Shown here one piece after another: positions 36,114 to 45,687 of a DNA stretch of 64,000 nucleotides. Below the pieces are notes generated by a model. It did not search any database and was not told the DNA's origin. It saw nothing but the letters and a program-made list of their open reading frames with translations. The number at the start of each line of letters is the position of its first letter. Position 1 is the stretch's first letter. A program made the position numbers and the translations under genes. Origin of the DNA: Flavobacterium sp. N1994 (GTDB lineage: Bacteria; Bacteroidota; Bacteroidia; Flavobacteriales; Flavobacteriaceae). The stretch lies in the NCBI RefSeq assembly GCF_025947145.1, contig NZ_CP109999.1, positions 992,001 through 1,056,000 of the forward strand, given 5' to 3'.

Positions 36114-36887
36114 ATGGAAATCAATCAGACACGCATTAATAAATTTCTTTCCGAATCGGGATTTTGTTCTCGTCGTGAAGCGGATAAATTATTGGAAGAA
36201 GGACGCATTACCATTAACGGAATTGTTCCAGAAATGGGAACCAAAGTTTCTTTAGATGACGAAGTGCGTGTGGATGGTAAATTGATTAGAGAAAAAAGAG
36301 AAAAACCAATCTATTTAGCCTTTAACAAACCCGTTGGAATTGAGTGTACTACCAACCAAAATGTCAGAGATAATATTGTTGATTACATCAATTACCCTAA
36401 ACGAATTTTTCCTATTGGAAGATTAGACAAAGCCAGTGAAGGTTTAATTTTCATGACCGATGATGGAGATATAGTAAACAAAATTCTCCGCGCCAGAAAC
36501 AATCACGAGAAAGAATATATCGTTACGGTAAACAAACCAATTACGGACCGATTCATCCAAAAAATGAGCAATGGAATTCCAATTTTGGATACCGTTACCC
36601 GAAAATGCAAAGTAGAACAAATCAGTAAATTTGTCTTCCGAATCATTTTAACCCAAGGGTTGAATCGTCAAATTCGAAGAATGTGTGAGTACTTGGATTA
36701 TGAAGTTACAGCACTAAAAAGAACAAGAATTATCAATATTTCACTTGATGTTCATGTGGGTCGTTATAGAGATTTAACGGAAGATGAAATCAAACAATTA
36801 AACAAATTAATTGAACCTTCTAGCAAAACAGAAGAGGCTAGTTTACCCAAGCAGAATCATAGAATTAATAGAAATCCAAATTCTTAA
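36114..36887 (+). CDS. rluF: 23S rRNA pseudouridine synthase, RluF type
   Basis: 257 residues. N-terminal S4 RNA-binding domain ([20 protein letters not shown]), then the RsuA/RluF catalytic domain: [17 protein letters not shown], catalytic Asp in [14 protein letters not shown] (about 103), and [18 protein letters not shown] near residue 190. That final block is typical of RluF, which modifies U2604 of 23S rRNA. The tail is basic and disordered. First in a run with crcB five bases on. Confidence 0.85.
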   Translation: MEINQTRINKFLSESGFCSRREADKLLEEGRITINGIVPEMGTKVSLDDEVRVDGKLIREKREKPIYLAFNKPVGIECTTNQNVRDNIVDYINYPKRIFPIGRLDKASEGLIFMTDDGDIVNKILRARNNHEKEYIVTVNKPITDRFIQKMSNGIPILDTVTRKCKVEQISKFVFRIILTQGLNRQIRRMCEYLDYEVTALKRTRIINISLDVHVGRYRDLTEDEIKQLNKLIEPSSKTEEASLPKQNHRINRNPNS

Positions 36888-36892
36888 TAAAC

Positions 36893-37264
36893 ATGTTAAA
36901 AACCATTTTTTATATAGCTATTGGAGGTGCCTTAGGAAGCGTATTGCGCTTTTTGACTTCTGTTTTGGTTTCTAAATTCTGGTCAAATCAGTTTCCTTTA
37001 GCCACTTTTATTGCTAATTTGGTTGGTTGTTTTTTAATTGGATTATTTATTGGGATTTTAGAAAAAAATCAGTTGAGTGACAGTCAATTAAAGTGGTTTT
37101 TAATCACTGGTTTTTGTGGTGGATTTACGACTTTTTCTACCTTTGGAATGGAGAATTACAATTTGTTTCAGAACAATAATTCACTATTGGCTTTTGGATA
37201 TATTGCAATGAGCCTATTCCTTGGACTTTTTGCCATTTGGTTTGGTCTTTTGATGGCTAAATAA
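36893..37264 (+). CDS. crcB: Fluoride channel CrcB/FluC
   Basis: 123 residues, four membrane helices, the usual size of a Fluc subunit. Conserved blocks: GGALGSVLRFLTS (helix 1), ANLVGCFLIGLF with the pore Asn (helix 2), and GFCGGFTTFSTFGMEN with the phenylalanine box and the central Na+ site (helix 3 break). Works as an antiparallel dimer letting fluoride leave the cell. No fluoride riboswitch is seen, as the gene is translated from the rluF transcript. Confidence 0.95.
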   Translation: MLKTIFYIAIGGALGSVLRFLTSVLVSKFWSNQFPLATFIANLVGCFLIGLFIGILEKNQLSDSQLKWFLITGFCGGFTTFSTFGMENYNLFQNNNSLLAFGYIAMSLFLGLFAIWFGLLMAK

Positions 37265-37323
37265 AACTTAAAATCTCGTTAAGCTGTGCAATCTTGTTTC
37301 ATTTTTTAGTACTTTCGCCAACG

Positions 37324-38328
37324 ATGAAAAAAGAAGAAATTAGTGCCATTCAAAATTTATTGGCAACTCCCAAAAAGATTGCTATAATTCCACACAGAAG
37401 CCCTGATGGTGACGCTATTGGTTCCACCTTGGCATTATATCATTTTCTTTTAAAATTAAATCACCAACCTGTCGTCATTGCTCCAAATGATTTTCCTCAT
37501 TTTTTGGCTTGGATGCCAGGTTCGGAAACAGTTTTAGTGTATGAAAACAGTAGAGAAAATTGCACCAAAATAATAAATGACGCTGAACTAGTTTTCACTT
37601 TAGATTTTAATGCATTACACAGAACTGGTGAAATGGAGCAAGTGTTGAACAAACTTTCTGTTCCAATGATAATGATTGATCATCATCAGAAACCAGATAC
37701 TTATGCTACCTTTACTTATTCTGATACTTCTTTTGGTTCCACTTGTGAAATGATTTACAATTTCATCTCCTTTTTAGACAAAAAAGAATTGATAGATAAA
37801 ACCATTGCCACTTGCATTTATACTGGAATTTTAACCGACTCTGGTTCGTTCCGTTTCCCATCAACTACAAGTACAACGCACAGAGTTGTGGCTGATTTAA
37901 TTGACAAAGGGGTTCAAAACAGCGAGGTTTATAATTTACTTTTTGACAATAATTCATACAGTAGTTTGCAACTTCTAGGTAGGGCTTTGCAGAATATGAA
38001 ACTGTTTCCAGAATATAAGACCGCCTATATTACTTTATCACAAAAGGAATTAGATACATTTCATTACGAAAAAGGAGATACTGAAGGCATTGTGAATTAT
38101 GGGTTAACTATAAAAGGGATTCATTTTGCTGCCATTTTTATTGAGCATAAAGATGAAAATATTATCAAGATTTCGTTCCGCTCTCAAGGTAATTTTGATG
38201 TGAATCAATTTGCCAGAGAAAATTTCAACGGTGGTGGACACATTAATGCAGCCGGTGGAAAATCATATGAAAGTATGAAAGCTACAGTTGCTAAATTTGA
38301 AGCTTTAATTTCAAAAATAATCATTTAA
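37324..38328 (+). CDS. nrnA: DHH-DHHA1 phosphoesterase, oligoribonuclease/PAP phosphatase
   Basis: 334 residues from the ATG at 37324; the longer frame from 37294 starts in untranslated sequence. The DHH metal motifs are present: HRSPDGDAIGS (about 25-35), LDFNALHR, IDHHQKPDT and GILTDSGSFRF; C-terminal DHHA1 domain with FNGGGHINAAGGKS binding the substrate. NrnA degrades nano-RNAs and dephosphorylates pAp. The gldI start lies four bases after its stop, a neighbourhood common in flavobacteria. Confidence 0.9.
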   Translation: MKKEEISAIQNLLATPKKIAIIPHRSPDGDAIGSTLALYHFLLKLNHQPVVIAPNDFPHFLAWMPGSETVLVYENSRENCTKIINDAELVFTLDFNALHRTGEMEQVLNKLSVPMIMIDHHQKPDTYATFTYSDTSFGSTCEMIYNFISFLDKKELIDKTIATCIYTGILTDSGSFRFPSTTSTTHRVVADLIDKGVQNSEVYNLLFDNNSYSSLQLLGRALQNMKLFPEYKTAYITLSQKELDTFHYEKGDTEGIVNYGLTIKGIHFAAIFIEHKDENIIKISFRSQGNFDVNQFARENFNGGGHINAAGGKSYESMKATVAKFEALISKIII

Positions 38329-38332
38329 GAAC

Positions 38333-38899
38333 ATGAAAAATCTAGTTAAAATACTGATTCTCTTTCTAGCACTTACAGCGTTCACAAGTTGTAAACAACA
38401 ACAAGCCCGTATGCCAATTTCACGTTCTTCAGGAACCTTTATGAAAGAATCTGCTATTAGAAATAAGAAGCTTATTGCAGGTGAAGAAAGTAAAATAGAC
38501 TCCATCATAAAGAGTAATCCAAAAATACAATATATCGCATCTCAAAAAGGATATTGGTATCATTATGTAACCAAAAATGAGCGCGATACTCTTCGTCCAA
38601 AAAAAGGAGATATTGCTCAATTTGATTATGAAATCATGGACTTAAAAGGTAATGTTGTCTATTCAGAAGTAGAATTGCGACCTCAAACCTATCATGTTGA
38701 TAAACAAAATATATTGATGGGGTTACGTGACGGAATAAAATTAATGCATAAGAACGAAAAAGTAACGTTCCTTTTTCCATCTCATATGGCTTACGGATAT
38801 CATGGTGATAACAAGTTGATTAAATCGAATGAGCCCATTATTTGTACTGTCACCTTAAATGATTTTAAACCGCAAGAAAAAGTAAAACCAGAAAATTAA
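38333..38899 (+). CDS. gldI: Gliding-motility peptidyl-prolyl isomerase GldI
   Basis: 188 residues. Lipoprotein signal with Cys in ALTAFTSCKQQ (about residue 20). A linker (SRSSGTFMKESAIRNKKLIA) characteristic of GldI precedes an FKBP domain (about 80-180: GDIAQFDYEIMD, LMGLRDGIKLMHKNEKVTFL, PSHMAYGYHGD). In Flavobacterium johnsoniae GldI is required for gliding and is thought to fold Gld/type IX components in the periplasm. Two further isomerase lipoproteins follow in the same direction. Confidence 0.9.
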   Translation: MKNLVKILILFLALTAFTSCKQQQARMPISRSSGTFMKESAIRNKKLIAGEESKIDSIIKSNPKIQYIASQKGYWYHYVTKNERDTLRPKKGDIAQFDYEIMDLKGNVVYSEVELRPQTYHVDKQNILMGLRDGIKLMHKNEKVTFLFPSHMAYGYHGDNKLIKSNEPIICTVTLNDFKPQEKVKPEN

Positions 38900-38908
38900 T
38901 AGCACAAA

Positions 38909-40039
38909 ATGAACAAAAAGATTTTTCTTTTATTAGCCATTATTACAGCAAGTTTAACCTCTTGCAAAGATGAATATAAAGATTTGAAAGACGGATTATA
39001 TGCCGAGATGGAAACTTCAAAAGGCACCGTTTTACTAAAACTGGATTACGAAAAAGTCCCAGTTACTGTAGCCAATTTTGTTACGTTGGCTGAAGGTAAA
39101 AACCAATTTGTTACAGAAGAATTCAAAGGAAAACCTTTTTATGATGGATTAAAATTTCACAGAGTAATCTCAAAACTAAACGGTGATACTGAAGATTTTA
39201 TGGTACAAACTGGAGACCCTTTAGGAAATGGTTCAGGCGATGCTGGTTACAAATTCAGAGATGAATTTACCGATTTAAGACATGACAAACCAGGAGTTTT
39301 ATCTATGGCAAATTCTGGTCCCAATACTAATAGCAGTCAATTTTTTATCACTTTAGTAGAAACACAATGGTTAGATGGAAAGCACACTGTATTCGGTTCA
39401 GTGGTTGGAGATGGAATGACAGTAGTAAATTCGATTGTAAAAGAGGATGTTATCAAAACCATACGAATCATCCGTAAAGGAGAAGCCGTTAAAAAATTTG
39501 ATGCTGTAAAAGTCTTTGATGACTATTTCAAAAAAGAACTTGAAAATCAAAAAAAGCAAGCTTTAATTGATGCTGAGAACAAAAGAAAATATGACCAAAA
39601 ATACAAAGCGGTAAAAGACAAAAAAGTTTTGTATTTCAATGAATTAAAAAAATCAGCCACTAAAACTTCATCTGGGTTTAAATTCAAAATACTTCAAAAA
39701 TCAAAACAAGATATACCAAAAGATGGAGAAACTGTTTATATAGAATACTCAGGGTTTTTAGAAGACGGGACACTTTTTGATACTAGTGACTCGGCAGTTG
39801 CCAAAGAATTTGGTATGTTTGACGAACAAAGAGCTATACAAAATGGTTATTCTCCATTACCTTATGTAATGGGTTCTAATAGAATGATTCCTGGTTTTGT
39901 TGAAGGATTAAGCAAATTAAAACTGGGTGAAAAAGCTATTTTTTATATTCCATATAATTTAGGTTATGGAGAACAAGGAGCTGGAAATGTAATTCCTCCA
40001 AATGCTAATTTGATATTTGAAGTCGAACTAAAAAAGTAA
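38909..40039 (+). CDS. Dual-domain immunophilin, cyclophilin plus FKBP, lipoprotein
   Basis: 376 residues. Lipobox in ITASLTSCKDEY. Residues about 30-200 are a cyclophilin (FYDGLKFHRVI with the catalytic Arg, GNGSGDAGYKFRDEF, MANSGPNTNSSQFFITL), then a charged coiled segment (200-255), then an FKBP domain (about 265-376: VYIEYSGFLEDGTLFDTS, IPGFVEGLSKLKLGEKAIFY). Both halves keep their active residues. Bacterial fusions of the two isomerase families are known but uncommon outside this phylum. It probably folds exported proteins. Nine bases after gldI, same transcript. Confidence 0.9.
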   Translation: MNKKIFLLLAIITASLTSCKDEYKDLKDGLYAEMETSKGTVLLKLDYEKVPVTVANFVTLAEGKNQFVTEEFKGKPFYDGLKFHRVISKLNGDTEDFMVQTGDPLGNGSGDAGYKFRDEFTDLRHDKPGVLSMANSGPNTNSSQFFITLVETQWLDGKHTVFGSVVGDGMTVVNSIVKEDVIKTIRIIRKGEAVKKFDAVKVFDDYFKKELENQKKQALIDAENKRKYDQKYKAVKDKKVLYFNELKKSATKTSSGFKFKILQKSKQDIPKDGETVYIEYSGFLEDGTLFDTSDSAVAKEFGMFDEQRAIQNGYSPLPYVMGSNRMIPGFVEGLSKLKLGEKAIFYIPYNLGYGEQGAGNVIPPNANLIFEVELKK

Positions 40040-40080
40040 ATTATAAATAGTAATAAACCATAAGTATAAATTAATAAATC

Positions 40081-41340
40081 ATGAAAATTAAAATTAACAT
40101 TCTTCTTTTGATTTGTATTGGTATGATAAGTGCAACTGCACAAACTGCCAAAAAAACAGGACCAAAAGCAACAAAACCAACTACAACTAAAAAAGTAGGT
40201 TTAAAACCCGCAACAACCTCAATTGATGAGGGAATTTTTGCTGAAATGCAAACTACAAAAGGAACTATTACCATTCAATTAGAGTACAAAAAAACGCCTA
40301 TTACTGTGGCTAATTTTATATCGCTAGCTGAAGGAACAAATACTTTTGTAACCGATGAAAAACTTAAAGGAAAACCTTTTTATAATGGTTTAAAATTCCA
40401 TAGAGTAATTACTAAATACAATGGCGACCAACAAGATTTTATGATTCAAGGTGGAGACCCACAAGGAAATGGTTCTGGTGGTCCGGGTTATGCCTTTAAA
40501 GATGAATTTACAGATGCTGGATTTGACAAACCAGGAATTCTTGCGATGGCTAATTCGGGGCCAAAGACAAATGGTTCCCAATTTTTTATTACTGTAGCAC
40601 CAACAACATGGTTAAATGGTAAACATACTATTTTTGGTTATGTTGTAAAAGGAATGGATATAGTAAATACAACTAAACAAAATGATGTAATCAATAAAGT
40701 TACTATTATTAGAAAAGGCGCTGAAGCTAAAAAATTTGACGCTGCCAAAACTTTTTCTGATTATATGGCAAACAAAGCTGGAGATGATGCTAAAGAGGCT
40801 GCTATAGCGGCAGAGAATCAAAAAAAACAAGCTGAATTAGAAGCACAGAAAAAAGCTGAATACTTAAAAACATATGGACCTGTAATAGCAGCTAAAGCAA
40901 AATATTTGACAGAAACAAAAGCTACAGCCACAGAAACAGCTTCAGGTTTAAAATATAAAATGTTACAAACTGGTACGGGTAAAAAACCAGCTGATGGAGC
41001 AAACGTTTATATTAATTATGCAGGATATTTAGAAGATGGTTCTTTATTTGATAGTTGTATTGAAAGTATTAATAAAGAGTATGGAAAATTTGATGAAAAC
41101 AGAGCAAAACAAAATGGATACCAACCATTTCCTTTTCCTTATGGTAAAAAAGATGGTTTGATTCCTGGATTCATTGAAATGTTAAACCTAATGAATTTTG
41201 GAGATAAAGTTTTAGTATATATTCCTTCAAAACTTGCTTATGGAGAAAGAGGAGCAGGAAATGTTATTCCGCCAAATGCCAACATCATTTTTGAAGTTGA
41301 AATGTTGGAAAATGCTCCAATTCCAGCAGCTAAGCAATAA
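40081..41340 (+). CDS. Second dual-domain immunophilin, exported
   Basis: 419 residues, a tandem paralogue of the previous gene with the same cyclophilin-coil-FKBP layout (FYNGLKFHRVITK, MANSGPKTNGSQFFITV; VYINYAGYLEDGSLFDS, IPGFIEMLNLMNFGDKVLVY). It differs at the front: a cleavable-type signal (LICIGMISATAQ) with no lipobox Cys and a Lys/Thr/Pro-rich linker, so it should be soluble in the periplasm while its sister is anchored. Last gene of the run; a strong terminator follows. Confidence 0.9.
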   Translation: MKIKINILLLICIGMISATAQTAKKTGPKATKPTTTKKVGLKPATTSIDEGIFAEMQTTKGTITIQLEYKKTPITVANFISLAEGTNTFVTDEKLKGKPFYNGLKFHRVITKYNGDQQDFMIQGGDPQGNGSGGPGYAFKDEFTDAGFDKPGILAMANSGPKTNGSQFFITVAPTTWLNGKHTIFGYVVKGMDIVNTTKQNDVINKVTIIRKGAEAKKFDAAKTFSDYMANKAGDDAKEAAIAAENQKKQAELEAQKKAEYLKTYGPVIAAKAKYLTETKATATETASGLKYKMLQTGTGKKPADGANVYINYAGYLEDGSLFDSCIESINKEYGKFDENRAKQNGYQPFPFPYGKKDGLIPGFIEMLNLMNFGDKVLVYIPSKLAYGERGAGNVIPPNANIIFEVEMLENAPIPAAKQ

Positions 41341-41356
41341 TGTAATAAAGCAAAAT

Positions 41357-41397
41357 AAAAAAGTCCCGATTCTAAAAATAGTATCGGGACTTTTTTT
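41357..41397. terminator. Bidirectional terminator after the immunophilin run
   Basis: AAAAAGTCCCGAT pairs with ATCGGGACTTTTT, with T runs on both strands; serves the convergent permease gene as well. Confidence 0.9.
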
Positions 41398-41406
41398 ATT
41401 ATTCGA

Positions 41407-42855
41407 TTATTTTTTCTTCATAAAAAGATAATAAACAGGTATTCCAAGGGCTACAATCACTAAGCCCATACCAGTATTTCGGGTATCATAAATTAATAAA
41501 TCAACGCAAATTAAACTCGTGACTATTATATATAAAATCGGCACAAACGGATAACCAAATGCTTTATAGGGACGCTCAGCATTAGGCTCTTTTTTTCTAA
41601 GTATAAATAAACCTCCAATAGTTAGAATATAGAATAACAAAGAAGCAAAGGTGGCATAAGTCAATAAATCTCCATAACGTCCTGTTAGACATAAAAAGGA
41701 AGCCCAAATACATTGAAACCACAAGGCTTTTGCTGGAACATCATAATCATTTAATTCGGCAGCTTTTTGAAAAAACAGACCATCTTTAGCCATCGCATAA
41801 AACAATCTACCTCCCGATAAAATCAGTCCGATATTACACCCAAAGGTGGAAACCATAATTAATCCAGCCATAACTAAAACCCCTATGTTACCCATAATAG
41901 CACTAGCTGCGGCAGCTCCTACTCTATCTTGACTGGCAAACATAATTCCGTGTTGCGCTATAGTTCCATCATCACTAGGTGTTCCATAAAGTGGTAATAA
42001 GGCTAAATAAGCAATATTCGCTAGAATATAAATAATAGTAACAATCAAAGTTCCTAAGAACAAACTTCTCGGAATATTCTTTTTGGGGTCTTTAATTTCT
42101 CCAGCAATAAAAGTCACATTATTCCATGCATCACTCGAAAACAAAGAATTTATTATAGTAGCTCCCATAGCACCAACTAATACAACTCCGGATAATTTGG
42201 TTATGGTTAATGTTCCGTTTTCATTTAAAACTGTTTTTTTGGCTTCCCACATAGTGGCAAAATTCTCAGCAAAAGTGTTGCTATGAAAACCGATATAAAT
42301 TCCCAATGTTATTAGAGCAAACAAAGCAATGAGTTTAGCAGAAGTGAAAACAACTTGAATTATTTTACCACTTTTGATTCCTTTTGTATTAATGAAGGTT
42401 AAAAGCATGATAATAATTATCGCCAAAACCTGCTTGTTGGTAAATGAAAAACTAGTTCCTATCGTTAGAATTTTATTTTCCAGCATTGGAAAAAAAACAG
42501 CAGTATAATTAGAAAAAGCTACAGCTACTGCTGCAATAGTTCCTGTTTGAATTACGGTAAAAACGGTCCAGCCATATAAAAATGAAATTAATTTTCCATA
42601 AGCTCTTTGAATGTAAACATATTGTCCGCCAGCATTGGGCATCATTCCAGCTAATTCCCCATAACTTAAGGCAGCTGACATAGTTAATAAACCAGTAACT
42701 AACCAAATAACTAATATCCAAGCCGCCGACCCTACATCTCTTGCCATGGCAGCCGTAACAATAAAAATTCCGGAACCTATCATGGAACCGGCAACTAAAC
42801 TTGTGGCATCAATTAGGCCAAGGGAACGCTTTAATTCGTGTTTTTCTTCTGACAT
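41407..42855 (-). CDS. APC superfamily amino acid permease
   Basis: 482 residues, twelve predicted membrane helices. The first helix has the APC signature (SLVAGSMIGSGIFIVTAA, with the G-S-G-I-F break), followed by YGELAGMMPNAGGQYVYIQR on helix 2-3 and FIAGEIKDPKKNIPRSLF on the cytoplasmic loop after helix 6. Imports or exchanges amino acids across the inner membrane; the particular substrate is not shown. Similar in layout to LAT-type exchangers. Single gene with its own -7 element. Confidence 0.9.
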   Translation of the reverse strand: MSEEKHELKRSLGLIDATSLVAGSMIGSGIFIVTAAMARDVGSAAWILVIWLVTGLLTMSAALSYGELAGMMPNAGGQYVYIQRAYGKLISFLYGWTVFTVIQTGTIAAVAVAFSNYTAVFFPMLENKILTIGTSFSFTNKQVLAIIIIMLLTFINTKGIKSGKIIQVVFTSAKLIALFALITLGIYIGFHSNTFAENFATMWEAKKTVLNENGTLTITKLSGVVLVGAMGATIINSLFSSDAWNNVTFIAGEIKDPKKNIPRSLFLGTLIVTIIYILANIAYLALLPLYGTPSDDGTIAQHGIMFASQDRVGAAAASAIMGNIGVLVMAGLIMVSTFGCNIGLILSGGRLFYAMAKDGLFFQKAAELNDYDVPAKALWFQCIWASFLCLTGRYGDLLTYATFASLLFYILTIGGLFILRKKEPNAERPYKAFGYPFVPILYIIVTSLICVDLLIYDTRNTGMGLVIVALGIPVYYLFMKKK

Positions 42856-42874
42856 ATTTTTAATTCTATAATCT

Positions 42875-42882
42875 CAAATATA
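42875..42882 (-). promoter_or_regulatory. -7 element TATATTTG of the permease gene
   Basis: Exact TAnnTTTG on the minus strand, 19 bases before the start codon. Confidence 0.5.
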
Positions 42883-42980
42883 CATTTTTTTACTATAAAA
42901 TTTCATTGGTATGATATTTATCAGTTTTTAAATCTTTATGGTTTCTAATATTTGTAAATTAAATAAACTAGTACCTACTT

Positions 42981-44795
42981 ATGAATAATAATAAATCCGC
43001 TCATACTTTTCATATTCCAGTAATGGGATTGGCCTACACCATTGATAGTCCGATTAGAGTAGCACACTATGGAATTTCCTCCGTAATGTCAATAATAGAT
43101 GATGAGCTTATCGAAAAAATGCATCTCTTTTACAGCAAAAAATTTCAATTTAATTATGAAGGAATCTCTATTAAAATTCATGATTATCGTGCCGAAAGAA
43201 TCACGACCTATCTTAATATGGTAGACGATGTTGTAAAACAGAAGTTTGAAGCATTCAAACAAGAATTAGTCGAAAGTAAAGAAGCGTTAGAAAATTATAT
43301 AGCCTTACTTCCTAATAAATCAGAACTTAAAAAAGGGTTACAACATCTAATTAATGATGGAATTGCAGCCAAAGAAGTCATACAGAATTATCTTGAAAAA
43401 CATTTACATCCAGGAAGTATTGATGTCAATATTATGACTAAAGTGGATAAAGACAACTTCATTAAAAACGAACAATTACCAGTCACTTTTAACGATGCTC
43501 ATGCTTCATTACGCGGATTTGCTAATAGTAAATTAACCTCATCCGTTGTTCTTTCTGCCGGAATGAATCCAAGATTATACAGCTATTTTGAAAGTTTTAA
43601 AGATTTCTTTCCTGATTTCAATGGCAAATTAAAAAAGAAAATTATTCTAAAAGTAAGTGACTTCCGTTCGGCTATGATTCAAGGGAATTTTTTAGCTAAA
43701 AAAGGACTTTGGGTTTCGGAATACCGAATTGAATCGGGTTTGAATTGCGGAGGTCATGCCTTTGCAACCGACGGATTTTTACTAGGGCCTATCATGGAAG
43801 AATTCAAGCAAAAGAAAGAGCAATTAATTCAATCCGCACATGATTTAATGGTTAAAGCTTTGGCTCAAAAAGAAATGCCCGCTCCTGAAAAACCGTTAGA
43901 ATTAAAAATTACCGTTCAAGGTGGTGTGGGCACAGCGGAAGAACATGATTTTCTTCTAGATTATTATAATGTAGATTCTGTGGGTTGGGGCTCTCCTTTT
44001 TTATTGGTTCCCGAAGCCACTTCTGTTGATGATGAGACTAGAGCTTTATTGGCAAAATCAGAAGAAAAAGATTTTTATATCAGCCAAATATCTCCCTTAG
44101 GAGTTCCTTTTAATACCGTACGTGGTACAACAAATGAACTATTAAAAGTGGATCGTATCGCCGAAGATAAATCGGGAAGTTCCTGTCCGAAGAAATTATT
44201 GGCATTGAGTAAAGAATTTTCAGAACAAGGAACTTGTACCGCTTCAAGAAAATATCAGGATATTAAGCTCGAAGAATTGAATGCTTTAAAAGATATATTA
44301 TCCGATGTTGAATTTGAAAAGAGAAAAACAAAAATCACAGACAAATCTTGTCTTTGTGTAGGGTTAGTGAATGCGGCTTATTTGGAAAACGGAATTAAAA
44401 TAAAAGGCGAAGAACAAGGCGTTGTGATTTGTCCAGGACCAAATTTGGCCTATTTTGATAAAGTAGTTTCATTATCAGACATGGTACAACATATTTATGG
44501 AAACAAATCGGTATTAGGCAATATCAATCGCCCTAATCTGTTCCTCAATGAATTGAAAATGTATGTTGATTATTTGCAAAATGAAATTGGTGATATGGCA
44601 AATGAAATTACATCGGCACAAATCAAAAAACTACAATCATTTAAAAATAATTTACTAGAAGGCATTGAGTATTATGTTGCCTTATTTAAAGAAACTAAAT
44701 TCTTTAAAACAGATTTTGAGAAAATTCAAAACCAATTGTATGAGTATAAAAATGCTGTTTTAAGCATCGAAATACCACAATTAGAAATGGCATAA
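42981..44795 (+). CDS. Uncharacterised TIM-barrel-like protein with conserved cysteines
   Basis: 604 residues, no signal peptide. I know of no named family. Segments resemble FMN-dependent TIM-barrel enzymes of the nitronate monooxygenase type: an N-terminal strand IPVMGLAYTIDSPIRVAHYG, then ESGLNCGGHAFATDG (compare E-A-G-G-H with the catalytic His), then ITVQGGVGTAEEHDFL and VDSVGWGSPFLLVPEAT, matching the glycine-rich phosphate-binding strand pair. The second half adds cysteines (SGSSCPKKL, EQGTCTASRK, SCLCVGLVN, VICPGPN) that could bind a metal or Fe-S cluster, and ends in a helical region. A helical insert (about 75-140) interrupts the barrel start. Flavin or metal binding is inference. 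Monocistronic. Confidence 0.65.
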   Translation: MNNNKSAHTFHIPVMGLAYTIDSPIRVAHYGISSVMSIIDDELIEKMHLFYSKKFQFNYEGISIKIHDYRAERITTYLNMVDDVVKQKFEAFKQELVESKEALENYIALLPNKSELKKGLQHLINDGIAAKEVIQNYLEKHLHPGSIDVNIMTKVDKDNFIKNEQLPVTFNDAHASLRGFANSKLTSSVVLSAGMNPRLYSYFESFKDFFPDFNGKLKKKIILKVSDFRSAMIQGNFLAKKGLWVSEYRIESGLNCGGHAFATDGFLLGPIMEEFKQKKEQLIQSAHDLMVKALAQKEMPAPEKPLELKITVQGGVGTAEEHDFLLDYYNVDSVGWGSPFLLVPEATSVDDETRALLAKSEEKDFYISQISPLGVPFNTVRGTTNELLKVDRIAEDKSGSSCPKKLLALSKEFSEQGTCTASRKYQDIKLEELNALKDILSDVEFEKRKTKITDKSCLCVGLVNAAYLENGIKIKGEEQGVVICPGPNLAYFDKVVSLSDMVQHIYGNKSVLGNINRPNLFLNELKMYVDYLQNEIGDMANEITSAQIKKLQSFKNNLLEGIEYYVALFKETKFFKTDFEKIQNQLYEYKNAVLSIEIPQLEMA

Positions 44796-44798
44796 ATC

Positions 44799-44832
44799 AA
44801 AAGCGGCTTGAAATTTAACTCAAGTCGCTTTT
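44799..44832 (+). terminator. Terminator after the 604-residue gene
   Basis: AAGCGGCTTGA and TCAAGTCGCTT pair (one G-U), followed by TTTT. It abuts the stop codon of the convergent mazG gene. Confidence 0.75.
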
Positions 44833-45606
44833 TTAAAGTTTTTTAGCTTCGTTCCAGAACACATCCATCTCAGCTAAAGTCATATCCATTAAGGGTTTCC
44901 CGAGTTCTCCAGCTTTACTTTCTAGGTACATAAATCGCTTCATGAATTTTTTATTGGTACGTTCTAAAGCGTCTTCTGGATTGACTTTCAAAAATCGGGC
45001 ATAATTAATCATAGAGAATAATACATCACCAAACTCGGCTTCAATTTTGTCTTGATTACCCGCTTGAACTTCGTCTTGCAACTCTTGTAATTCCTCTTGC
45101 ACTTTATCCCAAACCTGATGGGGTTCTTCCCAATCGAAACCTACTCCTTTTACTTTGTCTTGAATTCTGCTAGCTTTCACTATGGCTGGTAAACTTTTAG
45201 GAACTCCTTCTAGCACCGATTTTTTGCCTTCTTTCAGTTTTAGTTTCTCCCAGTTTTGCTTTACTTCTTCTTCATCAGCCACTACAACATCTCCATAAAT
45301 ATGAGGATGACGATCGATTAATTTATCACAAATACTGTTAGCTACGTCTGCGATATCAAAGTCATTGGTTTCGCTACCAATTTTAGCATAAAACACTATG
45401 TGCAACAACAAATCGCCCAACTCCTTTTTGATTTCTTGTAAATCATTATCTAAAATAGCATCGCCCAATTCATAAGTTTCTTCGATAGTAAGATGACGTA
45501 AACTTTCTAGGGTTTGCTTTTTATCCCACGGACATTTTTCACGTAAATCGTCCATGATATCTAACAATCTGTTGAAAGCTTCTAGTTGTTGTTGACGGGT
45601 GTTCAT
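44833..45606 (-). CDS. mazG: Nucleoside triphosphate pyrophosphohydrolase
   Basis: 257 residues with two MazG units. First: CPWDKKQTLESLRHLTIEET with the acidic EExxE-D pattern and KKELGDLLLHIVFYAKIGSE; second: VQEELQELQDEVQA and EAEFGDVLFSMINYARFLKV. MazG removes pyrophosphate from (often abnormal) NTPs and lowers ppGpp effects. Last gene of the ruvX-mqo-def-DUF5606-mazG run on the minus strand. Confidence 0.9.
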   Translation of the reverse strand: MNTRQQQLEAFNRLLDIMDDLREKCPWDKKQTLESLRHLTIEETYELGDAILDNDLQEIKKELGDLLLHIVFYAKIGSETNDFDIADVANSICDKLIDRHPHIYGDVVVADEEEVKQNWEKLKLKEGKKSVLEGVPKSLPAIVKASRIQDKVKGVGFDWEEPHQVWDKVQEELQELQDEVQAGNQDKIEAEFGDVLFSMINYARFLKVNPEDALERTNKKFMKRFMYLESKAGELGKPLMDMTLAEMDVFWNEAKKL

Positions 45607-45687
45607 AAAATTTGGATTTATGTAAAAATAAAAAATCCCATCACTAGAAATTAGCCATGGGATGTATATTTATTAGAAAGTAATTAA

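Noticed and set aside
36893..37264. Fluoride riboswitch before crcB
   Set aside because: Only five bases separate rluF and crcB, leaving no room for one.
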